Below, in pieces: positions 1 to 5,175 of a stretch of 5,421 nt of DNA (positions are counted from its first letter, which is position 1; each line of letters starts with the position of its first letter). Under the pieces are notes generated by a model. The model saw nothing but the letters and a program-made list of their open reading frames with translations, searched no databases and was not told the DNA's origin. This DNA comes from CAVPGH01 sp046726955 (GTDB lineage Bacteria > Acidobacteriota > Vicinamibacteria > Fen-336), in assembly GCA_046726955.1 (NCBI GenBank), contig JBKPBQ010000219.1:1-5421 (forward strand), given 5' to 3'. A program made the position numbers and the translations under genes.

Positions 1-1
1 G

Positions 2-418
2 CTCGTGGGCTTCCGCGTGCCCGCATCGGTCACGGGACCGGCAGCGGCGGCGGCCGCGCCCGGGGGGGCCGCGGCGCCCGTCTCCACCGCGGCCGTTCCC
101 GCGGCCGCCGGCTCCGCCAACTTGAAGCTGGAAGGCTCGTGGATCGGGAGCGAGGACGAGTCCGGAGAGAAGCGCTACCTCACCGCGAACTTCCGGTCGG
201 GGAGCGGGACCGTGGCCTACGAGGGGATCGTGACCCTCACCGTGCCCCTGCTCAGCCTGGAGACGCCGCAGCGGGGGATGGCGAAATGGAGCCTGCAGTT
301 CAAGGGCGGCATCCGCTACTACACGGGCAAGTGGGACGGGCAGTCGCTGCGCGGGAACTTCTCGCGAGACTCCGCGGGCGCGAGCCCGATCGGAACGTTC
401 GAGCTGCGCCCGCGCTGA
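2..418 (+). CDS. C-terminal part of an unrecognised protein with Ala/Pro-rich linker and small beta-rich domain (5' partial)
   Basis: The frame is open from the window edge to a TGA at 416-418, so the true start probably lies upstream. A GTG at 5 exists but has no ribosome binding site in view. Counting from that GTG, residues 8-38 are an almost pure Ala/Pro/Gly/Val/Ser stretch typical of a flexible linker. Residues 39-137 form a compact region that starts LKLEGSWIGSE, contains several alternating hydrophobic strands (TLTVPLLSL, KWSLQFKG) and ends GTFELRPR. A small beta-barrel or sandwich with repeated G-x-W/G-x-F edges is plausible. I do not recognise the family and assign no function. Codon use (G/C in third positions, preserved through the domain) and lack of internal stops support real coding. 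It converges with the aldolase gene, the stops being 21 nt apart. The linker suggests that the missing N-terminal part is a separate domain or a membrane/lipoprotein anchor. Confidence 0.7.
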   Translation, partial: LVGFRVPASVTGPAAAAAAPGGAAAPVSTAAVPAAAGSANLKLEGSWIGSEDESGEKRYLTANFRSGSGTVAYEGIVTLTVPLLSLETPQRGMAKWSLQFKGGIRYYTGKWDGQSLRGNFSRDSAGASPIGTFELRPR

Positions 419-419
419 C

Positions 420-434
420 CGGCCGCGGCGGCCG
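420..434. terminator. Perfect GC-only hairpin between convergent genes
   Basis: Between the two facing stop codons lies CGGCCG-cgg-CGGCCG, a perfect 6-bp inverted repeat with a 3-nt loop. It is placed to end transcription from both sides (the unknown gene on plus, the aldolase on minus). Neither strand has a T-tract after the stem, so it does not meet the classical intrinsic terminator pattern. In such GC-rich sequence a short hairpin can also arise by chance. Confidence 0.35.
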
Positions 435-439
435 CCGTC

Positions 440-1510
440 TCAGGCGACCGTCACCTCGTTGCAGAGATAGACGTCCTGGATGAGGTTCAGGAGCTTCACG
501 CCCTCCGCGAGCGGCCGCTGGAAGGCCTTGCGGCCGGAGATGAGACCCATGCCGCCGGCCCTCTTGTTGATGACCGCCGTCTTCACCGCCTCCTGGAAGT
601 CGTTCTCCCCGGAGGCGCCGCCGGAGTTGATGAGGCCCGCGCGTCCCATGTAGCAGTTCGCCACCTGGTAGCGCGTGAGGTCGATCGGGTGGTCGGTGGT
701 GAGCTCCGTGTAGACGCGCTTGTCGATCTTCCCGTAGGGATTCTCCTTGGTGTTGAGGGCGTTGTACCCGCCGTTGTTCTCGGGGAGCTTCTGCTTGATG
801 ATGTCGGCCTCGATCGTCACTCCGAGGTGGTTCGCCTGGCCGGTGAGGTCAGCGGACACGTGGTAGTCCTTATCCTTCTTGAAGGCGGGGTTGCGCAGGT
901 AGCACCAGAGCACCGTCGCCATCCCCATCTCGTGCGCGACCTGGAAGGCCTGCGAGACCTCGACGATCTGCCGGGACGACTCCGGCGAGCCGAAGTACAC
1001 GGTCGCTCCCACCGCCACCGCCCCCATGTCGCGCGCCTGCTTCACGCTCGCGAAGAAGATCTGGTCGAACCTGTTGGGGTAGGTGAGGAACTCGTTGTGG
1101 TTGAACTTCATCAGGAACGGAATCCGGTGCGCGTACTTGCGGGCCACGGCTCCCAGCACGCCGAGAGTGGAGGCGACCGCGTTGCAGCCGCCCTCGATGG
1201 CGAGCTTCACGATCCCCTCGGGGTCGAAGTACATCGGGTTCTTCGCGAAGGACGCGCCCGCGGAGTGCTCGATGCCCTGGTCGACGGGGAGGATCGAGAC
1301 GTAGCCGGTGCCCGCGAGCCGCCCGTGGCCCATCATGGCCTGCAGGTTGCGGAGGACGGGGGTGGGACGGTCGGATCCCAGGTGGATCCGGTCCACCCAG
1401 TCGGGGCCGGGCACGTGCAGGCTCTCGCGAGCGATGCCCTTGCACCGGTGGTCGAGGAGCGAGCGGGCGTCGCTGCCCAGCATGTCCTCGATGGCGTTGA
1501 TCTGGCTCAT
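440..1510 (-). CDS. fbaB: Fructose-bisphosphate aldolase class I (FbaB/DhnA type)
   Basis: Predicted cytosolic enzyme that reversibly cleaves fructose-1,6-bisphosphate to dihydroxyacetone phosphate and glyceraldehyde-3-phosphate through a lysine Schiff base; no metal is needed. The product is 356 aa, close to the roughly 350 aa of E. coli FbaB, and is colinear with it over its length as I recall that sequence. Family landmarks include GTGYVSILPVDQGIEHSAGA (67-86), HRIPFLMKFNHNE (128-140), GAVAVGATVYFGS (163-175), HVSADLTGQANHLG (217-230), the Lys-x-Lys segment IIKQK (237-241) that carries the likely Schiff-base lysine (239 or 241), NCYMGRAGLINSGG (285-298) and NKRAGGMGLISGRKAF (315-330). The ATG at 1510 is preceded by AGGAGA (1524-1519) with 8 nt spacing. 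It is the second gene of a probable operon, 17 nt after the SirB1-family stop. No frameshift or missing motif is seen. This DhnA-like class is often associated with gluconeogenesis; that role here is inferred. Confidence 0.97.
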   Translation of the reverse strand: MSQINAIEDMLGSDARSLLDHRCKGIARESLHVPGPDWVDRIHLGSDRPTPVLRNLQAMMGHGRLAGTGYVSILPVDQGIEHSAGASFAKNPMYFDPEGIVKLAIEGGCNAVASTLGVLGAVARKYAHRIPFLMKFNHNEFLTYPNRFDQIFFASVKQARDMGAVAVGATVYFGSPESSRQIVEVSQAFQVAHEMGMATVLWCYLRNPAFKKDKDYHVSADLTGQANHLGVTIEADIIKQKLPENNGGYNALNTKENPYGKIDKRVYTELTTDHPIDLTRYQVANCYMGRAGLINSGGASGENDFQEAVKTAVINKRAGGMGLISGRKAFQRPLAEGVKLLNLIQDVYLCNEVTVA

Positions 1511-1518
1511 GGTCCTTG

Positions 1519-1524
1519 TCTCCT
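1519..1524 (-). promoter_or_regulatory. Ribosome binding site of fbaB
   Basis: AGGAGA on the minus strand, 8 nt before the fbaB ATG and inside the 17-nt gap after the upstream stop codon. It fixes the start, and its position supports translation from a shared message. Confidence 0.75.
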
Positions 1525-1527
1525 GCG

Positions 1528-2364
1528 TCAGTTGAGGCGCGCGGCCTTCTCCTTGAGCGAAACGACCTTCGCCCAGAGCTCCTCCGCGCGCGGGTTCCCG
1601 GGAACTTTCGCCAGGTACGTCTCGAGATCGCGCGCGGCGAGCGCGTAGCAGTCGAGGGCGGCGTAGATCGTCCCCCGGTCGCGGATCTCATTGGCGCTCT
1701 GCGGGTCCACCTCGAGGAGCTGCTCCACCACGCGGAGCGCGCGCACGAGGTCACCCTGCTTCACGTAGATCGCCTTCAGGTTCTGGAGCATCCGCTCCAG
1801 CATCGCCTTCCGGTCGCAGGGGGCGAGGTGGCGGGCCTCCATCTTGACCTTCCCCCCGAAGATGCGGTCGAGGCGCTCCTGGCACTCCTGCTCGGAGAGC
1901 AGAGCCCCGCAGTGGAAGGGGTCGATGAGGAGGCCGCGCATCGGAGTCTGGACGCGGACGATGAAGTGCCCGGGAAGCCCCACGCCCTCGACCTCGAGAC
2001 CGGCGCGCGCCGCGACCTCCATGTACACCGTGGAGAGCGTGATGGGGATGCCCGTCCGCCGGTCGAGCACGTCGTTGAGGTAGCTGTTGCGCGGGTCGTA
2101 GTACTCGGAGGTGTTTCCCTTGAAGCCCTGCTCGTGGAAGAGGTAGCGGTTCAGGGCCATGACCGCGCGCTCGGGCCGCGGCTCCTCGAGGAGGCGCTCC
2201 TTGAGCTCGGCCCCCATGACGTCGAGCCGCGAGAGGTAGCCGGACACGTCGAGGTCCGGGTACTCCTCGTGCGCGACGAGGAGCGCGGCCTCGGCGAGAT
2301 CGAAGGCGCCGTCTTCGCGGGAGAGAATGTCGCTGAGCCGCCGGCGCGCGCGGGGCTCCGTCAC
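1528..2364 (-). CDS. SirB1 family protein: transglutaminase-like domain plus TPR repeats
   Basis: This 278-aa protein matches the SirB1/YchA family, a transglutaminase-like N-terminal fold followed by tetratricopeptide repeats. The diagnostic block is NSYLNDVLDRRTGIPITLS (93-111), then VYMEVAARAGLEVEGVGLPG (113-132), HFIVRV (133-138) and LLIDPFHCG (145-153). His133 and Asp148 sit where the transglutaminase His and Asp would be. There is no Cys in the GIPITLS region, so cysteine-protease-like catalysis is unlikely; as far as I know this is usual for the family. Residues about 185-270 are helical and TPR-like (YVKQGDLVRALRVVEQLLEV, then ALDCYALAARDLETYLAK). I chose the GTG at 2364: GGAGG lies 5 nt before it, and a TATACT box at 2389-2384 would start the mRNA downstream of any longer start. 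The frame stays open up to an ATG at 2448, but those 28 residues have no family character. Exact function is unknown. It is the first gene of a probable operon with fbaB. Confidence 0.9.
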   Translation of the reverse strand: MTEPRARRRLSDILSREDGAFDLAEAALLVAHEEYPDLDVSGYLSRLDVMGAELKERLLEEPRPERAVMALNRYLFHEQGFKGNTSEYYDPRNSYLNDVLDRRTGIPITLSTVYMEVAARAGLEVEGVGLPGHFIVRVQTPMRGLLIDPFHCGALLSEQECQERLDRIFGGKVKMEARHLAPCDRKAMLERMLQNLKAIYVKQGDLVRALRVVEQLLEVDPQSANEIRDRGTIYAALDCYALAARDLETYLAKVPGNPRAEELWAKVVSLKEKAARLN

Positions 2365-2369
2365 CTGAG

Positions 2370-2374
2370 CCTCC
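2370..2374 (-). promoter_or_regulatory. Ribosome binding site deciding the SirB1-family GTG start
   Basis: GGAGG on the minus strand, 5 nt before GTG 2364-2362. The longer frame beginning at 2448 has no comparable site, which favours the 278-aa form. Confidence 0.65.
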
Positions 2375-2383
2375 AACGCGGAG

Positions 2384-2412
2384 AGTATACACTGCCCTCT
2401 CGGCGGTCCCGA
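2384..2412 (-). promoter_or_regulatory. Probable sigma-70-type promoter of the SirB1-fbaB operon
   Basis: A -10-like TATACT (5 of 6 to consensus) occupies 2389-2384 on the minus strand. A weak -35-like TCGGGA (3 of 6) lies 17 nt upstream at 2412-2407. The predicted start point, around 2377, leaves a leader of about 12 nt carrying the GGAGG. The AT-rich hexamer stands out in an otherwise very GC-rich stretch. Confidence 0.5.
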
Positions 2413-2427
2413 GGAGTTACCGCGAGG
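2396..2427. other. Imperfect stem-loop between the reductase gene and the SirB1 gene
   Basis: CCTC (2396-2399) and GCGGT (2403-2407) can pair with ACCGC (2419-2423) and GAGG (2424-2427), leaving a 3-nt bulge (TCG) and an 11-nt loop. An alternative CTCGG/CCGAG pairing uses some of the same bases. It sits in the 101-nt gap after the reductase stop and could help end that transcript. No T-tract follows, and it overlaps the proposed -35 region, so its role is uncertain. Confidence 0.25.
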
Positions 2428-2465
2428 CGCGCGCGCCTTGAAACACACGACTTCCGTTCGTAACG

Positions 2466-3479
2466 CTACGCGTCTGCTCCCTCGGAGCGCGACGCGGGTT
2501 TCCAGTCTTCCTTCTCGAAGCGCATCCCGACGACTTCGGCGATGTGCTGGATGTCGGACATCGACGAAGGATTCCCGCAGGTGAGCACGACGGTGCGCTT
2601 GGGATCGAGGCGCGCGCGCAGGCCCTCGAGCGAGAGGCCGCTCGCCGGCAGTCGGGGCCTCACGACCTTGGCGAGCGCCGCTTCGTAGCGGTCGGACTTC
2701 TCACCGCGAGCCCTGGCCTCCGCGACGTCGTCCTCTTCCTTCAGGGGAAGGTTGAGCACGTGGCGGAGCACGTTGTTGGCCCGGCCGACGCCGAGGCCAT
2801 CGCCTTCGCCGGACGGCCGGCTGACGGACGCCACGTAGGCGAAGTCGAACCGCCGCGCCGCGGCGATCGCGCTGAGCTCGTCGTGGTAGGCGAGCTCCTT
2901 CAGCGTGCGGTTCGCGTGGACGAGGGTGACGCGGAAAGGCGGGGTCCGCCCCTCTCCGGCCTCGTGGTCGAGCTGCTTGACCATCGCCGCGAAGGGGGCG
3001 AGCCCCGTCCCCGTTCCCACGAGCAGCACACTCTCGAATCCCGCGGCCCGCTTGTCGAGCGTGAAGTCGCCGGTGATCCTGTCGAAGTAGTCGAGGGACG
3101 CTCCTTCGCGGGGGTCGAGCGCGAAGAGCGCCTCCGTGAGCCGCCCCAGGACCTCGCGCTCGCCGGTCTCGAGCACGACGTAGAACTCGAGGTCGCGGTC
3201 TCGCTCCGTCTCGAAGGGCGCGGAGGAGATCGAGTAGGAGTGCGTGACCGGCCCCCGCTTCTGCCGTCCCTGGTCGTCGAGGTCGGGGACGTACCTGGCC
3301 TGCCCTTTGGCGTCCACGACCCGGCGGGTGAGGCGACAGTCGTCGCGCCGGAGCGCGATGTACTGGCCGGCCTTGTAGGTGGGGAACACTTTCCCGTTCT
3401 CGGGCTCGAGCCGGAAGAGCGCGAGCAGCGGCCCGAGCTGCCGCCATTCGCGAATCGTCCCCTGCCTCCGCTCGACCAT
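2466..3479 (-). CDS. Ferredoxin-NADP(+) reductase-like FAD/NAD(P)-binding oxidoreductase
   Basis: Cytosolic flavoprotein expected to move electrons between NADPH and ferredoxin or flavodoxin. The 337-aa product has the order of the FNR superfamily. An FAD-binding beta-barrel comes first, with KAGQYIALRRDD (36-47) and the flavin motif THSYSISSAP (79-88); His80 sits where the usual R-x-Y-S Arg would be. The pyridine nucleotide domain has VLLVGTGTGLAPFAAMVKQL (151-170), RVTLVHANRTLKELAYHDEL (183-202) and TCGNPSSMSDI (300-310), ending near FEKEDW (321-326). It is longer than typical bacterial Fpr (about 250-260 aa), with extra residues at about 50-78 and 245-293. Start ATG 3479 follows GGAGG (3488-3484) by 4 nt. 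The frame is open to an ATG at 3587, but that extension is Cys/Arg-rich without homology character and overlaps the divergent gene. There are no Fe-S cysteine clusters, so the partner ferredoxin must be separate. The electron partner and physiological direction are not shown by the sequence. Confidence 0.87.
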   Translation of the reverse strand: MVERRQGTIREWRQLGPLLALFRLEPENGKVFPTYKAGQYIALRRDDCRLTRRVVDAKGQARYVPDLDDQGRQKRGPVTHSYSISSAPFETERDRDLEFYVVLETGEREVLGRLTEALFALDPREGASLDYFDRITGDFTLDKRAAGFESVLLVGTGTGLAPFAAMVKQLDHEAGEGRTPPFRVTLVHANRTLKELAYHDELSAIAAARRFDFAYVASVSRPSGEGDGLGVGRANNVLRHVLNLPLKEEDDVAEARARGEKSDRYEAALAKVVRPRLPASGLSLEGLRARLDPKRTVVLTCGNPSSMSDIQHIAEVVGMRFEKEDWKPASRSEGADA

Positions 3480-3483
3480 CACT

Positions 3484-3488
3484 CCTCC
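3484..3488 (-). promoter_or_regulatory. Ribosome binding site deciding the reductase start
   Basis: GGAGG on the minus strand, 4 nt before ATG 3479-3477. It is a strong core at slightly short spacing. A GTG at 3482 would be too close to it, and the upstream ATG at 3587 has no such site, so ATG 3479 is preferred. Confidence 0.6.
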
Positions 3489-3528
3489 GGATCGCCCGAG
3501 CGTACAGGACGCGCGTAGGCCCAGGCAA

Positions 3529-3558
3529 TCGATAGTCTTTGGCCGAGGGCGGTAACAT
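3529..3558 (+). promoter_or_regulatory. Candidate promoter of the cupin gene in the divergent intergenic region
   Basis: TAACAT (3553-3558, 4 of 6 to the -10 consensus) lies 19 nt before the chosen ATG, with TCGATA (3529-3534, 4 of 6 to the -35 consensus) 18 nt upstream. The -10-to-start distance equals that of the SirB1 promoter. The minus-strand reductase promoter should share this 98-nt region (3480-3577), but I find no convincing box for it. Confidence 0.35.
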
Positions 3559-3566
3559 CGGCGTGG

Positions 3567-3571
3567 GGAGG
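3567..3571 (+). promoter_or_regulatory. Ribosome binding site deciding the cupin start
   Basis: GGAGG directly abuts an ATG at 3572 but stands 6 nt before the ATG at 3578, so the second ATG is the workable start. Confidence 0.65.
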
Positions 3572-3577
3572 ATGCAC

Positions 3578-4075
3578 ATGAGGGCAACGAGTGTTCTGAC
3601 GATTGCCGTGACGTTCGCCGTGCCGGTGGCGGTGCTGGCGCGGCCAGCGCAAGCGACGAAACCCAAGACCGCTCCGAGAGCGGCGGCCAGCCGGCTCGTC
3701 GTGATGCCGGCCGGTGAGCTGAAGTGGACCGACCTCGATCCGGCCGGCGCCCCGGGCGTCAAGGTCGCGGATCTCTGGGGCAGCCACGCCGGCGGAGCGT
3801 TCGGCGCGTTCTTCAAGCTGCCGGCGGGGTTCGCCGCTCCCCTCCACACGCACACCCACGACATGAAGGTCGTGATCGTCTCCGGAACGTACGTCCAGGC
3901 CCCGGAAGGGAAGCCGGAATTCCGTCTCGGCCCCGGCTCCTACTTCATGCAGCCCGGCGGGAGCTATCGCCACACGACGAGCTGCGACAAGGCCGCCGAC
4001 TGCGTCTTCTTCGTCGAGAGCCAGGGAGCGTTCGATCTCAAGCCGGCCGAGGCCGCGACGGCGCCCGCGAAGTAG
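3578..4075 (+). CDS. Exported cupin-domain protein (DUF4437-like)
   Basis: A 165-aa protein with a clear Sec signal peptide: Arg2, a hydrophobic core at about 4-20, then ARPAQA before TKPK, suggesting cleavage after Ala26. The mature part is one cupin barrel. Motif 1 is LPAGFAAPLHTHTHDMKVVI (81-100), with His90, His92 and possibly His94 as metal ligands. Motif 2 is LGPGSYFMQPGGSYRH (117-132), with His132. The glutamate normal in motif 1 is not obvious, and Glu114 might substitute. Cys136 and Cys142 flank a short segment and could form a disulfide outside the cytoplasm. The pattern of GSYF.QPGG..H followed by Cys...CVFFVE..G.FDL resembles DUF4437/ChrR-type cupins as I know them. No substrate or reaction can be assigned; a metal-dependent periplasmic enzyme or ligand-binding protein is the reasonable range. 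It is divergent from the reductase. The next gene begins 31 nt after its stop, with its own -10-like box. Confidence 0.85.
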   Translation: MRATSVLTIAVTFAVPVAVLARPAQATKPKTAPRAAASRLVVMPAGELKWTDLDPAGAPGVKVADLWGSHAGGAFGAFFKLPAGFAAPLHTHTHDMKVVIVSGTYVQAPEGKPEFRLGPGSYFMQPGGSYRHTTSCDKAADCVFFVESQGAFDLKPAEAATAPAK

Positions 4076-4090
4076 TCCGCGGGGGGCCGC

Positions 4091-4096
4091 TATAAT
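4091..4096 (+). promoter_or_regulatory. Perfect TATAAT -10 box 10 nt before the NUDIX start
   Basis: TATAAT matches the -10 consensus exactly in GC-rich surroundings. Transcription from it would begin about 4102-4104, only 3-5 nt before the ATG at 4107. No Shine-Dalgarno site lies between, so the mRNA would be leaderless or nearly so. No -35 hexamer at 16-18 nt is convincing. Short arms GGGCC (4084-4088) and GGCCC (4102-4106) flank the box symmetrically. Confidence 0.55.
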
Positions 4097-4106
4097 CACG
4101 GGGCCC

Positions 4107-4643
4107 ATGCCTCCCGCGAATGCTCCGGCCGAGTATCGGTTCTGCCCCTACTGCGCGACCGCCCTCCAGCCGAAGGTGCTGCGAGACGGCAACCCGCCGC
4201 GCGCGTGGTGCGACGCCTGCGGGTTCGTGGCCTACCTCGACCCCAAGGTCGCCGCCTGTACGGTCTCGATGCTGGACGGAGGCATCATCCTCGCGAAGCG
4301 CGCCAACCCGCCGCAGAAGGGGAAGTGGGTCTTCCCCGGCGGCTTCGTGGACCGCGGGGAAACTGTCCCCGACGCCGCAATCCGGGAGACCCTCGAGGAG
4401 GTCAATCTGCGGGTCGGCCTCACGGGCATCCTCGACGCCTATTCCTTTCCCGGCCAGGACGTGCTCGTGATCGTCTACGCGGCCCACGTGCTCGAGGGCC
4501 GACCCGAGGCCGGCCAGGAGACGGACGCGGTGGCGGCCTTCAAGCCCGAGAACATCCCCTGGGACGAGCTCGGGTTCGAAACCACGCGGGCGGCGCTCCT
4601 CGACTACCTGCACCGCTTCTACCCGCGCGTGCGGCCGCGCTGA
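4107..4643 (+). CDS. NUDIX hydrolase with N-terminal zinc ribbon
   Basis: A 178-aa cytosolic hydrolase of nucleoside-diphosphate-linked compounds. Residues 13-38 form a zinc ribbon: Cys13-x2-Cys16 and Cys35-x2-Cys38 (FCPYC, WCDAC), as in the NADH-pyrophosphatase-type ribbon. The NUDIX fold follows, with the box spanning Gly79 to Leu101: Gly79, Glu85, Arg93, Glu94, Glu97 and Glu98 are all in register with G-x5-E-x7-R-E-U-x-E-E-x-G-U. Asn100 replaces the second Gly, a change I recall as common in zinc-ribbon NUDIX proteins. Metal-binding acidic residues are complete, so an active enzyme is expected. The tail IPWDELGFETTRAALLDYL (150-168) is also typical of this subgroup. The substrate cannot be read from the sequence; NADH, ADP-ribose and FAD-like molecules are candidates. 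The ATG follows a TATAAT by 10 nt with no Shine-Dalgarno site. It is followed 3 nt after its stop by the thioesterase gene, so the two are probably co-transcribed. Confidence 0.93.
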   Translation: MPPANAPAEYRFCPYCATALQPKVLRDGNPPRAWCDACGFVAYLDPKVAACTVSMLDGGIILAKRANPPQKGKWVFPGGFVDRGETVPDAAIRETLEEVNLRVGLTGILDAYSFPGQDVLVIVYAAHVLEGRPEAGQETDAVAAFKPENIPWDELGFETTRAALLDYLHRFYPRVRPR

Positions 4644-4646
4644 CCC

Positions 4647-5069
4647 GTGGAGGGCTACCGCTACGTACGCCCGATCGAGCTGCGCTTCCGCGACCTGGAC
4701 GCCGTGGGCCACGTCAACAACGTCGTGTACCTGACCTACATGGAAACCGCGCGCATCCAGTGGTGGATCGACGTCACGGGCCACCGTGACTTCCGGAACT
4801 TCGGGATGATCCTGGCCCGCACCGAGATCGACTACAAGGCGCCGGCGTCCTGGGGCGATCGGCTGGAGGTCGGCGTGCGGTGCGCGTCGATGCGCCGGTC
4901 CTCGTTCGTCCTCGAGTTCCGGGTAGCGGAGCCGGACGGAGGACGGGTGTTCGCGGCGGCCCGCAAGGTGCTCGTGCACTACGACTACGAGACCGGACGA
5001 TCCGTGCCCCTTCCCCCGGCGACCCGCGAGAAGCTCAAGGCCCAGGACCCCGAGCTGCGCGAGGAGTAG
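4647..5069 (+). CDS. Acyl-CoA thioesterase, hotdog fold (4HBT/YbgC-like)
   Basis: A 140-aa single hotdog-domain protein, the usual length for YbgC/4-hydroxybenzoyl-CoA-thioesterase-like enzymes, which hydrolyse acyl-CoA to free acid and CoA in the cytosol, often as tetramers. The signature RFRDLDAVGHVNNVVYLTYM (13-32) followed by ETAR (33-36) contains the D-x-D whose second Asp (Asp18) is the expected catalytic residue, and Glu33 on the central helix. IDYKAPASWGDRLEVGVR (61-78) and RKVLVHYDYETGRSVPLP (106-123) are the usual later strands. The GTG start lies 3 nt after the NUDIX TGA with no Shine-Dalgarno site in the gap, so translation is probably coupled to the NUDIX gene. No other start occurs before Met32, which would remove the active site. 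Chain-length or aromatic substrate preference is not predictable. A functional tie to the NUDIX protein (for example CoA metabolism) is only suggested by adjacency. Confidence 0.9.
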   Translation: MEGYRYVRPIELRFRDLDAVGHVNNVVYLTYMETARIQWWIDVTGHRDFRNFGMILARTEIDYKAPASWGDRLEVGVRCASMRRSSFVLEFRVAEPDGGRVFAAARKVLVHYDYETGRSVPLPPATREKLKAQDPELREE

Positions 5070-5089
5070 CTCGAGAGGCTGCGCCCTCC

Positions 5090-5124
5090 GAGGTGATGCG
5101 CCTCACGCGACGCGAGCGGGCGTC
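5090..5124 (+). terminator. Two weak hairpins after the NUDIX-thioesterase pair
   Basis: GAGGTG-atg-CGCCTC (5090-5104; 6 bp with one G-T pair) is followed by GACGC-gagcgg-GCGTC (5109-5124) and then TT only. They lie 20-55 nt after the thioesterase stop, where a terminator is expected, but stems are short and there is no real T-tract. Confidence 0.25.
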
Positions 5125-5153
5125 TTGCGTCGGCCGCGGCGCCGCCTTACCCT
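5125..5153 (+). promoter_or_regulatory. Candidate promoter of the HEAT-repeat gene
   Basis: TTGCGT (5125-5130) and TACCCT (5148-5153) are separated by 17 nt; each has only 3 of 6 consensus bases, but these include the most conserved TTG and TA...T. The -10 ends 22 nt before the ATG, similar to other starts in this window. Confidence 0.3.
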
Positions 5154-5175
5154 CGCGCCGAGGAACGGAGGCTCC

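Noticed and set aside
41..112. GC-only run that looks like a simple repeat
   Set aside because: It has no regular unit; it encodes the Ala/Pro/Gly linker of the partial gene, so it is coding low complexity rather than a DNA repeat element.
689..1648. Long plus-strand open frame opposite fbaB
   Set aside because: It mirrors the minus-strand aldolase, which has full family homology. The translation is Val/Arg/His/Glu-rich with no fold pattern, the usual shadow in GC-rich DNA.
870..1754. Minus-strand open frame in another register spanning the SirB1-fbaB boundary
   Set aside because: It crosses two real genes out of frame, is extremely Arg/Pro-rich and has no family features.
1516..2463. Long plus-strand open frame opposite the SirB1 gene
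   Set aside because: Nearly the whole frame is antisense to a recognisable gene, and its product is low-complexity Val/Leu/Glu/Arg/His sequence without motifs.
2544..3518. Long plus-strand open frame opposite the reductase gene
   Set aside because: Antisense shadow; the reductase on the minus strand has intact flavin and NADP motifs.
2701..3864. Minus-strand open frame covering the divergent region and reductase out of frame
   Set aside because: It runs antisense through the cupin signal peptide, crosses both ribosome binding sites, and becomes Arg/Ala-rich nonsense.
4038..4979. Long minus-strand open frame opposite the NUDIX and thioesterase genes
   Set aside because: Antisense to two genes with complete catalytic motifs; its own product is His/Arg/Val/Glu-rich with no domain pattern.
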